Origin: Ailanthus altissimus
Lineage: Eukaryota > Streptophyta > Magnoliopsida > Sapindales > Simaroubaceae
DNA length: 64,000 bases
Direction of reading: 5' to 3'
Assembly: GCA_946807835.1 (NCBI GenBank)
Contig: OX327706.1
Span: 21,937,001-22,001,000 of the forward strand
Positions 13,005 through 22,221 of the stretch are shown here, piece after piece. The number at the start of each line of letters is the position of its first letter. The first letter of the stretch is position 1. The notes beneath the pieces were generated by a model, which was given only the letters and a program-made list of their open reading frames with translations, ran no database searches and had not been told where the DNA came from. Both the position numbers and the translations under genes were made by a program.

Positions 13005-13658
13005 CTACGGAGTGAGATTTAAGTCTATTTTGCGCTTCTTCTGACTGTCATGAGTAGACCAATCTAACTGATGCAATGTTGGATTAGACAGAGGAATAAA
13101 AGACTGTAATTGATCAATCAGTTGATCAACAGTTGGAGCTGAAATAAGAATCCGTCGTGCTAGAAGTGGGATGAATTGTGTTCCCGCTGCATAGTCAAGA
13201 AAAGATATCAACCCGTCGTAAAAACCATTAACATTTAACAAACCAATGGGTTTTTGGTGGATTTGTAATTGTGCCCATGAGACAATTTGAAAAATTTCCT
13301 CCATGGTCCCGAAACCTCCTGGTAGAGCTATGAAAGCATCTGCATGCCTAAGCATTTGAGCCATTCGCTCGTGCATAGATGAGACTTGTAACTCATCCCT
13401 TACTGTTTTTCCTACAATATTTTCAATAGCTAGAGGTTTTGGAATGATACCCAAAACTCGACTACCTTTATTATGTGCAGCTTTTGCCACAGACCCCATT
13501 AACCCTCGGTTACCTCCACCATATACTAAATGTATATTTCGCTCAGCTAATACCTTACCAAGATTTTCTGCAACTTTTGTAAACTCTTTAGTATTTCCAA
13601 GGTTGGATCCACAAAAGACACAAATTTTTGTAAATCGATGAGCTGAGGTTTCCTCCAT
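13005..13658 (-). CDS. LOG-type cytokinin riboside 5'-monophosphate phosphoribohydrolase, intronless
   Basis: LOG enzymes release active cytokinin bases from their nucleoside 5'-monophosphates in one step. This 217-aa protein is full length for the family (about 215). It shows the nucleotide-binding start KICVFCGSN (11-19), YGGGNRGLMG (46-55), an Arg in MHERMAQM (98) and the signature PGGFGTMEE (113-121) with Glu121, the residues used for catalysis in LOGs. The ATG at 13658 is chosen because the codon read as a start further upstream (13670) is GTG; a TATA-like CTATAAAT sits at 13719-13726 on this strand. There are no introns, whereas typical plant LOG genes have several. The C-terminus ends KIDLNLTP, which fits the DLNxxP repression motif. 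The gene lies wholly inside a young LTR retrotransposon, antisense to it. Activity is inferred from residues, not shown. Confidence 0.9.
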   Translation of the reverse strand: MEETSAHRFTKICVFCGSNLGNTKEFTKVAENLGKVLAERNIHLVYGGGNRGLMGSVAKAAHNKGSRVLGIIPKPLAIENIVGKTVRDELQVSSMHERMAQMLRHADAFIALPGGFGTMEEIFQIVSWAQLQIHQKPIGLLNVNGFYDGLISFLDYAAGTQFIPLLARRILISAPTVDQLIDQLQSFIPLSNPTLHQLDWSTHDSQKKRKIDLNLTP

Positions 13659-13718
13659 TGTTACGCTCACCCTAATCTTTGAATATTTTTGAGTTTGTAT
13701 AAGGATGCAAAAACAATG

Positions 13719-13726
13719 TATTTATA
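13719..13726 (-). promoter_or_regulatory. Putative TATA box of the LOG gene
   Basis: CTATAAAT on the minus strand lies about 60 bases before the chosen ATG at 13658. If used, the LOG gene has its own promoter inside the retroelement instead of depending on the LTR, which points the other way. Confidence 0.45.
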
Positions 13727-14250
13727 GAGAAACAAATTGATAATAGCTATGGAGCATATGTGTAAGTATGTTCAAGTATATATTTTTCTCGATTCTTGTG
13801 AGGCAAAAAAAAAAAAAAAGAATGAGTTTTACTTTATTATTCTATAAGGGACAATAGGCCGCAAAATTTTGAATAAATATTTGTTGATATGTAAGTGTAA
13901 TAAAATTGTGTCGGAAGCGTGATGAGTTAGGTAAGATGATTAAGAAAAGTCAATAAATGCATATTTTATGGATTTAGGGACTTTGCCGTTTTGGCACTAA
14001 TGGCCGACAATGCATCTATGACTTGAAGACTTTTTGAGCGAACAATTGGACTTTGGACATGAGGCCAAATTAACTTTATTAATTTCAAGGATTTTTGTGA
14101 TCTTAACATTGATTTTTGGATAGATTAAAAGCAGATATGAAAAAAAGATAAAGCACACTTGACATAAAGATAAAGCAGTAGTCAGTCTCTCTTTGATGTG
14201 ATAGAGCAACACGGATTTAGTTTCTGTGAAAATAGAAACAGCAATGTAGG

Positions 14251-15294
14251 TCAAAATGAGTCTCCTTGGTCGCTTTCATCTGTGTCGTATCCGTGAGAGA
14301 GGAACTTATGGAGTTGTTGTTCCCATGCATTGAATGAGGGCTCTGGCTGAGTGGAATGTGGGTCTACCATATCTTGATCTTCTCCAGGTGAGCTGGTCTG
14401 GATGAGGGATGTGCTGGCTTCCTCTTGGATTTGGGTGTCGGTTGGATAAGGTTGGGAGTCTTGAAAGAGGGATAAGTCAAGATTGGGTTGGTGTTGGTCA
14501 GGTTCTGTCGGGACAACTGGCTGAGATTGAGTAGGTTCTGTCGGGACAAGTGGCTGAGGCCATTGGTGAAGGTTATCGATTTCTTGTCTGTATCTGGCAT
14601 AATAAGTCATGTTTAGGATATGGTGATGGTGGGTAGAGTAATTTGTATTTCTATAATGTGAAAGATGATGTTTTTGTCTTTGTTGGAATTTAAGTATATT
14701 GGCAAAATTCAGTTCTTCTGCAAAGTCATCTTCAACCTGTTCCCAAGGTACAGCATCTTCTGGGGAGATCCAAACGGATGGAGGAATTATCTGGTTTTCT
14801 TGAGCAAGAATTCTTTCAAGTTCTCTCTTTTGCTGGATTACTTCTTCAGGCCAGAGCTTAATTGATCCCTTTAGTGAAAGGGTAAAGGTGAGGTAATCCT
14901 TGACAGTGGGGTAATAATGGATTTCATGATCTGAAACAATCATACCCTTTCGTTGGAGAAGTAAAACAGACCAAAGATGTTGTCTAGGGACTGCAGCATT
15001 TGTGTTGTTTGCAATCATGTGTTGAAATTTAGTTATCCACCATGTCTTTGGGTAAAACCATTGGAGAAAAATCAGGGCTGGATGATCTTCATCACATTTT
15101 TCTAATTTTTGGACGATTCTAAGTAATGGGAATTCCATGGTGATTGTATACAGATCCAGTAGGTACCATAACAAGTAAAGGACAGATTTGGACCATTGGG
15201 AAAATGGGAAAAAATAGTGCAGGTGAAAGAAAGGGTATTCCAAGTTGAACGAAGGGCCACCAAGAACTGTGAGAATTTTATGAAAGAAAATCAA
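14251..15294 (-). CDS. Unidentified 347-codon antisense ORF in LTR element
   Basis: I do not recognise this protein. The open frame runs 347 codons. Its first codon at 15294 is not ATG (TTG), and the first ATG gives a 295-aa product starting MEFPLLRIV at 15138. The N-terminal half is rich in Trp, Phe and Tyr (LQWFYPKTWWITKF). Then come a charged stretch (VPWEQVEDDFAEELNF), a His-rich part (STHHHHILN), and a Pro/Gln-rich acidic tail with two near-repeats of VPTEP ending in DESDQGDSF. It lies on the same strand as LOG, 590 bases upstream of it. The aromatic block recalls proteins of plant retroelements, but I cannot assign it. An open frame of this length in AT-rich DNA suggests past selection or recent capture. 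Confidence 0.5.
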   Translation of the reverse strand: MIFFHKILTVLGGPSFNLEYPFFHLHYFFPFSQWSKSVLYLLWYLLDLYTITMEFPLLRIVQKLEKCDEDHPALIFLQWFYPKTWWITKFQHMIANNTNAAVPRQHLWSVLLLQRKGMIVSDHEIHYYPTVKDYLTFTLSLKGSIKLWPEEVIQQKRELERILAQENQIIPPSVWISPEDAVPWEQVEDDFAEELNFANILKFQQRQKHHLSHYRNTNYSTHHHHILNMTYYARYRQEIDNLHQWPQPLVPTEPTQSQPVVPTEPDQHQPNLDLSLFQDSQPYPTDTQIQEEASTSLIQTSSPGEDQDMVDPHSTQPEPSFNAWEQQLHKFLSHGYDTDESDQGDSF

Positions 15295-16060
15295 TAATCG
15301 TTTTGTCCTTTTCTTTTACGTGGATGACGTTAAAGGAATAGTTGAAAAACTATATTTGCCATCGCAGTAATTGTGCTAGTAGAATCTTTTCTGTTTGAAA
15401 CTGAGCATATTAGAAAGAAAAAAAAAAGCAGACATGTCAATCTCAATGAGAAAATGATATCCAATAAGGTGGACTATTTTTTTTAAGAGTTAAAGTAAGA
15501 GATATAATGTTAAGATCTATAGTTTAAGACTCAGTTGAACTAAAGGTCTTTTTATTGAAGTTGATTTTTGATCGTTTAAGATAATGCCTTCAATATTCTG
15601 ATTTGAATGACAACTTAGCTGCGTAGAAATGCTACATTTTTTTTAATGATATCAAGGTAGTGAATGATATTATGACGTATGAGTATATGTTGAAGGGATT
15701 AACATTTTCATAGGAGTTAAGAATTTTATTTAAGAGATTAGTATGGGTATTCTACATTTATGTTATTCTTTAATGAATGAAAGGTGAAGTGTATAGATGC
15801 CCATTAAATATTGAACGAATGGGAGAAAAGAATAAAAATATGTGTGTATAATTTTATAAGTCCATAATGTGTGTCATGTGTTTATTTTATGGATGAATGT
15901 TTCGTACTTCTCTCACAGACTAAGTTATGAGCAAATCTTATATACCAAAAAGATTGCTTTGTAAATGTTTTATGAATAAACCATACTGTTGAAAATGCAA
16001 CTTGGGAATGAGAATAAGAAATGAGATTTAAGTATCCTCATATGTTTGCTCAAGTCATGA
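15295..16060. other. AT-rich interior of LTR element, no gene seen
   Basis: Between the antisense ORF and the conserved 3' tail I see no coding sequence. It may hold the promoter of the 14251-15294 ORF (minus strand) and leftover 3' untranslated sequence of the parental gypsy element. Confidence 0.4.
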
Positions 16061-16061
16061 A

Positions 16062-16096
16062 TTTCGAGGACGAAATTCTTTTAAGGAGGGGAGAAT
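16062..16096 (+). other. Conserved gypsy 3' tail and polypurine tract
   Basis: TTCGAGGACGAAATTCTTTT followed by AAGGAGGGGAGAAT is the usual end of plant Ty3-gypsy internal regions (last pol codons plus polypurine tract). It directly abuts the 3' LTR at 16097. It identifies the parental lineage even though gag-pol is absent. Confidence 0.85.
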
Positions 16097-16880
16097 TGTA
16101 GTAACCAGTATCCACGACTGGTAAGAATAAGTATTTATATATGTATAAATATACGTATTTTATTTGTATGTTGGTGATACTTCAATTATATATTATTATT
16201 AGTAATATTTTTATAGGTTAAGGATATACGATTAGTATTGGGTTTATTTGTATGACTTTAGATTTATTTTAGGGACCAAATTGTTATACTTTAAAAGTTT
16301 TGGGGGCAAATTCGTAAATATCAAAAATTAGCCTCTTAGTATAAAAATACACTTTTAAACCCTAATTCTCTCATTTTGGTCCAGCTACCTCTTTTAGAGA
16401 GAGAGAAGAGAGAAAAAGAGGGGAGAGAAAGAGAAGAAGGAGAAGAAAAAGAAGAATAAATTAGAATTTTGAATTTTAAGAGGTATATCACAATTATTTC
16501 TCAATTTATTGATGTTAATTATGTTAATTTCTTTAAGTTTTGATTTCTGGAAATATGTATAATTGAGGATTTGATGTGTATTTCATATGATATTTTGAGA
16601 ATTGATGATGATCTATAAGATAGTTTGATAAATTATGATGGATTGATTTTAAGTAAGAATTTACAATGAATATATTCTGGGCTTCCGGTAACAAAGTTGC
16701 TACTGGTGACGTAGTAGAGTGTTAATCTCTGAGAAAACTCTGCGTATCTCCGGTTTACTAATTGTCTCAGTCATAATTCAATTGCTATAATTCTGAAAGA
16801 AATTAAAATGAATGTTTAAGTTTTATTGAATGAATGTAAGTGATGTCGTATGTCAGATCTTTTGGGTCTGGGGCGTGACA
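16097..16880 (+). repeat. 3' LTR (784 bp) of LOG-carrying element
   Basis: Starts TGTAGTAACC and ends GGGGCGTGACA, followed at once by the TATAT target duplication. It is colinear with the 5' LTR without indels. Confidence 0.95.
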
Positions 16881-16881
16881 T

Positions 16882-16976
16882 ATATCATGCAACCATGTGA
16901 TGCCTTGTGTTTTTCACAAGAAACATAGTGCATTAGACTATATGGATCAATGCTTAAAAATTAAGGCAATAAAATA
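16882..16976 (+). pseudogene. MULE transposase, 3' part after LTR insertion
   Basis: Joining 11776 to 16886 restores the frame. The first zinc-finger half CDC is followed by ISCNHVMPCVF and then SALDYMDQCLK, which is the usual second half of a SWIM finger (CxH) and the tail of MULE transposases. It shows that the LTR element entered an already MULE-derived sequence. Confidence 0.85.
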
Positions 16977-16989
16977 TTATTTATTCATT

Positions 16990-17730
16990 CACATCTATAT
17001 AAAAAAATATGTTAATATAAATTTCTTTGTAGTTTACAAAAAAAAAATTAATTAGAAAAAAAAACTTTTGTAAATTTTGATTTGAATAAACAAAAAAATT
17101 TAAAAATTGGTAATGAATACAGTGAAAGTTCCTAAATTTTAATGTTCAAGTTGAGAAAGAGAAAGTCTACAAAAGAAATAGATACCATTTTTTATACAAA
17201 TATTTTCATTATATATCTCAACTAATTACAAATAATTCCTTATACAATGTTCAACAATTCAAATAATTGTGATGAAACAACTAAATTTACAAATTGCTTG
17301 CCATGAACTACATAGGCATTGTTATTTGGACAATGCAACTAAGTGCAGTAGGTACCTTTTTTTAAATTAAAAAAAACATGTCTTTGAAAAAATAGGAAAG
17401 AAATAATGTTTTTTTTATATAAATATAATATGAAGTAAATATATTAAGGAGGTAATTTCTTTTTTCTCTAGACAAAAGTTAAGTTTATCAACAAAACATT
17501 TCAAAAAAAAAGATTTTTTTTATTCCATATAAAGTGACTTAAATTCTAATTAATTTTTTTTTAAAAAAATAGTCTTAGAAGTTTTATTGAGTTAAATTAA
17601 ATAGCATTATTATTAAGCACACATTTGATATAATATCTCTATCGCTAAAAAAAGAAAAAGAAATAATGTCCAAAAACTTTTAAAAATAAAGATTTTTGAG
17701 TTTTCTTTTCTCTTAAGGTTAAACTAAACT
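16990..17730. other. AT-rich DNA, nothing recognised
   Basis: Mostly A and T runs with no coding potential, RNA gene or clear repeat boundary seen by eye. Confidence 0.5.
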
Positions 17731-17734
17731 TTTT

Positions 17735-18785
17735 TTAAAAAAAAAAATTGTACACTATTTAACTCATAATAATTACATAAGTTTGTTGAAATATGTGATT
17801 AATTAAATAGCGAAGAACTGCACTTGCTTTAAAAGCTTAATGAGAAATAGCTTACAGTGCATTATTTTTTTATTAAAGTGGAGATCTTGAGTTTGAGACC
17901 TCTTATATCAACAAAATAAATAAAAATATTAAATAAGTGAATGAAAATATTTACTTCAATAAATTTAAGATGAAAAGTTATATCACATAAATAAGAATGA
18001 TAGCAGATCGAGTTTATAATAGATATCACTAAATTCATATCCACATTTATTTTAAAAATAAAATATCAAATTTTTCTTAAACTCATTATGAGTTTAAAAT
18101 TTTATTTCCAAGCTTATTTTAATAGATATCTAATTCTTACCAAACTCGCAAATAGATTATTCGTGGGTTTTAAAAGATTGTGAAGTTAATATAATAAAAA
18201 TATAAAATTATAATTTAAATTTGAAATAAAATTCATAAAATATATGAATCAACATCATACATTTTTAAGTAAAAGCAAATCAATATGTATAAACATTTTT
18301 TATTTTTTAAAAATTGTACATCATTTAGCTCATAATAATTACATAATTTTGTTAAAATAAAACAAGTGAACACCTATGATTTTTTTATTTATTAAAAACT
18401 CTTTGTATAAAAACTTGAATAGAAAAATATTTACTTTAACAAGTTTCAAATGAAAAGTTATATCAAACTAATAGGGATGATAGCTGATTAAATTTGGGAT
18501 AAATATAATTAAATTCATATATGTATTTGTATTAAAAATAAAATACTAAATTCTTTTTAGACTCATTATAAATTTGAAGTTTTACTATCAAACTCACTCT
18601 AATGAATATCCAATCTTTACTAAAATCGCTACAATCCGCAGATTTTAAGTGGTTATAAAATTAATATAATAAAAATATGAAATTATAGTCTCAATTTAAC
18701 ATAAAATTCATAAAATATATCAATCAACATCTGTGATTTCTAAGCAAAAGCAAATCAATATATACAGACATTTGTCAAATTTACA
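17735..18785 (+). repeat. Diverged tandem duplication, about 0.5 kb unit
   Basis: The stretch from about 17745 (TTGTACACTATTTAACTC) to 18300 is repeated from about 18312 to 18780. The offset is 566 bases at the start and about 476 further on, because copy two lacks some 90 bases near 17815-17905. Shared blocks include AAAAGTTATATCA and AAGCAAATCAATAT. There is no coding content. Confidence 0.75.
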
Positions 18786-19258
18786 AATTAAAGAAGTTAT
18801 TCATTTGCTTATACTTCTAACTACACTAGCTTGGAAATTTTCTTTTAGTAGTAAAAAAAATAAACTTAGTAGTTTAGTCAATTTGATAATCTGAAAATGC
18901 TAAGCAATTGCTACAAGAAATATATCAAAGTGATAAAATGACTTAGACCTGCAAGAGAAGAACAAATGAGCCTAGATTTTATATTAAAATGCTGAATGAG
19001 TTTAATTTTTTCCAGCAAAGACAAAACTTTGCCATATTAAAAAGAAAACTTTCACCCTTTGGGTATATTTGATCGTGACTTGAGTGAACCACTTTAATGT
19101 CTTTAGATTTTGTCCCAGCAACTACAACTTGCTTACTCGTTACCCTTTGGGTGATTGAGGCTGAAACAAATCACTTAGAGACGAACACCTCAAGTGTAAA
19201 TGGTTCCATATACAACAGTGTGTGTTGTTTAAAGGAAAATTGCATTTTTTTTTAATCA

Positions 19259-19382
19259 GATATAATATTATTAATTAAATCATATATATTATATTTTAAG
19301 ACTATTAATATAAAATTAAAGATATAATATTATTGATTAAATCATACATATTATATTCTAAGACTATTAATATATAATTAAA
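19259..19382 (+). repeat. Two-copy 62-bp tandem repeat
   Basis: Copies 19259-19320 and 19321-19382 both begin GATATAATATTATT and differ at a few positions. AT-rich and non-coding. Confidence 0.85.
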
Positions 19383-21249
19383 AAATTAAACAGACTACCA
19401 AAATATTATAAGATAACTTTACTGAAATATGGTTGAATCTAATTCTCTCATTTCAAGAGAATACAAATAATCTTATAACGAGAAATCATCCCTACAATTG
19501 AGATCTTCACCTCTATTAAAGATAGAGAGTCCCACCTTCAAATAAGAGGGACAAAACACCATTACACGAGAAAGAAACAACCCCATAATGCTTGGTTGTA
19601 TTCTTAGGCTTCTTCTCGTTCTTGTAAGTGTACGGCCGGCTATTATCATCATCAAGGAAATCCTCTACCCCGGAAAAACTCCTGTGTGTGCATTCAACCT
19701 ATACACATTTTAAGCGAGTGTAGAAACACTATCAAATTTTGAACATGAAAACATGATCTCTCCAAAAATCCACAATACTAAAACAAAATTTTTCAATATC
19801 ACAATTTTAGCAATAAAGCAGTTAACCTAATATCAGTGTTCAAAATACTTATTAGATTATAATCTATTACATAAAACTGACACAAGCTCTTCGTATGTCA
19901 CTCCAAAATCACTACTGTGTTGTTTTTCTAATTCTAAGGTTCGACCAGCAACATAATAAGGCAAAATAGCACCAATGTCATCTTCATTTTCGGTTTCTTC
20001 GTTTCTTCTAATGCATAAATTACAAACAAACACTGAAAACAATTTGATAATCAATAAAAGAACTGACATTGGCTGAACTCAAGAGATAAAACCATAATTG
20101 TAGCAGAATAGTTGATAATCGCACATACTAAATGAAATACCGGGCCCTGGAACAAACTACCAGTGGGAACATAAAAACAAGGCCTCATAGCTTTCCCATT
20201 TGCAATAAGTTATTTGTTCAAAACCTTGCCTAGTGCTTGCTTCAGAATGTTGTATTCCAATTTTCACAAACTACCCAGCTAGCTACTTTTTTTCACTTAC
20301 ATAATCAACTGAAGAAACCCAACTGAATATTAAAAGACCAATTGTAATTGAACATTGATCAACGACGAAACGATGACTAAACCATGATCTCCATGGCATG
20401 CAGCACTACTTATGCCGGAAATACATTTAATGCTCCTGCAAGCATTTCATCGAACAGGTAATGTGCATTCTGTAATACCCAGTTTCCTGCTCAACCCGTT
20501 ACATAAAGAAAGCAAGAAAGTTAAGTTTCCTTCCTACAAGAAAACTTAACACAGGAAACAGGCTGCAATTAGACGCATGTCTCACAAGCACATGTTACCG
20601 AAGGACTCTCAAGTCTTGAGTGAGTGAGAGAGACAGAGAGACCTGTGCTTACAATGTATTTAAAAAAAAAAAAATTAAATAATAAATTAAAATATATTTT
20701 TTTTTTAAAAAGAAACATTTTAAAGATTAATACTAAAGCCAGCAGCACCACTAGGCTTTGTCTGCATCCCTATTCACATACTAAGACTAAAGTTACGAAC
20801 TTGAGTATTAATGGAATGACAGGACAAAGCACTACCGTCTACTGCTTTGCCAATGGCCCCAGAAACTAATTATGCGCGCCTGTCTTCCTTGAATTGGATC
20901 ATGCCATTGCAAACTCAAACTTCAAAACCTACTTGGTCGGTTCATCGTGTACCAAGACCCAGTTTACTTCCTGCCACCTTACCCTAGCCTAAACACAATT
21001 GATAATTATTTGGTTTCTTACTGGGTTGGGTCTTTTTTTTTTTTTTTGAATTTTGAAGTTTAAACCAAATCAATAGATCACTTTATGATAATTAATTGTA
21101 CTTTCATAATTTCCTCCAAGTTATAATCCACTCATATATTCCTAGTATGACATTAGTTTCCATTAAAAAAAAGATCGTAATGGTATAAAAATATAATAAT
21201 AATAATGATGACAATGATGATAACATTATTTAAAACGTTACTCTTGCTT
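19383..21249. other. Intergenic DNA without a supported gene
   Basis: The base composition is less AT-rich than its neighbours between 19440 and 20980, and it may hold an untranslated or non-coding transcript. The only sizeable open frame, 19857-20069 on the minus strand (70 codons, containing LPYYVAGRTLELEK), matches nothing I know. A GA-rich tract at 20625-20645 is followed by poly-A and poly-T runs. Confidence 0.35.
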
Positions 21250-21257
21250 TTATTAAA

Positions 21258-22209
21258 GGGAATTGTTCAAAATAGCTACTTTTTTAAAGTAAAATTTTAT
21301 TTTAACAACAAAATAATTTCATGAACTTTATTAATCACATACTTCATTTTTAAATCATTTGACTTTTTTAAGTATTTTATATCTCTTTTCATAAGTCATT
21401 TAAAATTTTGACTTAAAACACACTTTAAAATTAGTTAAAACTAATAAATTTAAACTAGAATAAGTTGAAAATTAATAAATTTAATTGAAAATAATTAAAA
21501 AATTATGAACAATGAGCAAAATCAAATAAAAAATGTCAAAGAAAAAAGTTGAAGTATAGACTTCGCACCCTCTTTCGGCCCAACTCACGTCACCCCTCAT
21601 GTGCAAAGGCCTTATACTACTCTTCGTGCATGGAACTTTGGGCAAGTTGGGGCCTTGTGCCACGCCCCGCGAGCGTGGCACCTGTTGGAGTCTCGCGCCA
21701 CGCCTAGAGTGTGATGGGAGGCCCCATCCCTCACCTCTTTTAATTATGGGTTTCTTTTACTATTTTTGTCCCAAATTTCTTTATTTTTCTTACTTTTTTT
21801 TATAAATTGATTCAAAAAATTGTTTATTCTTAATTTATAGAGTACTTTTTTTTAAATTTATTTAGATAATAACAACATTTTAAAAAAAATATCATAAACT
21901 CACATAAGCATTTGATGTATTACACAAATAAAATTTTTCATCATTTTTTCACTTCTCAAATTCTGATTTTTAGCTTTAATATTCAAATATCACAATATGA
22001 GTATCCGATTACTACTTTTAGAGATAAGATTTGAGAGTGATGATAGTTTTGAGATTTGAGAGATAATAATTTTAGAGAGAGAAACGAATGGTTTGAGAAT
22101 TTAGAGGGTAACATGGTCTCAAATTTTTTCTTGTGAAAATTTTCTTATTATTTGTTGGCTATAAAAGTATATTTATTAAAAAAAATTAGGCTATTTTCGA
22201 GCAATTCCC
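21258..22209. mobile_element. Terminal-inverted-repeat DNA element with GC-rich passenger
   Basis: The left end GGGAATTGTTCAAAATAGC (from 21258) is matched in reverse complement by the right end at 22187-22209 (GGGAATTGCTCGAAAATAGC), a roughly 20-bp inverted repeat. TTATTAAA occurs directly before the left end (21250-21257) and four bases after the right end (22214-22221), a possible target duplication. The 950-bp body is AT-rich except for a sharp GC-rich block at 21560-21740. No transposase is encoded, so it is non-autonomous. The superfamily is not certain. Confidence 0.7.
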
Positions 22210-22221
22210 TTGATTATTAAA

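Larger units (their letters stand above)
11777..16880 (+). mobile_element. Young LTR retrotransposon carrying an antisense LOG gene
   Basis: This is a complete LTR element of 5,104 bp. It has two 784-bp LTRs, the 5-bp target duplication TATAT (11772-11776 and 16881-16885), a tRNA-iMet primer site at 12569-12580 and a polypurine tract ending at 16096. The LTRs differ at five substitutions and no indels. The internal region (12561-16096) has no gag or pol on the sense strand apart from the conserved 3' tail around TTCGAGGACGAAATTCT. It is therefore non-autonomous and must use proteins of a Ty3-gypsy relative. The interior instead holds two ORFs on the opposite strand: a LOG-type enzyme and an unidentified protein. 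Confidence 0.95.

Noticed and set aside
20520..20550. Hairpin GTTAAGTTT / AAACTTAAC, considered as a terminator or small RNA
   Set aside because: The stem is only nine pairs with a 13-base loop, too short for a plant microRNA precursor, and nothing around it supports a gene.
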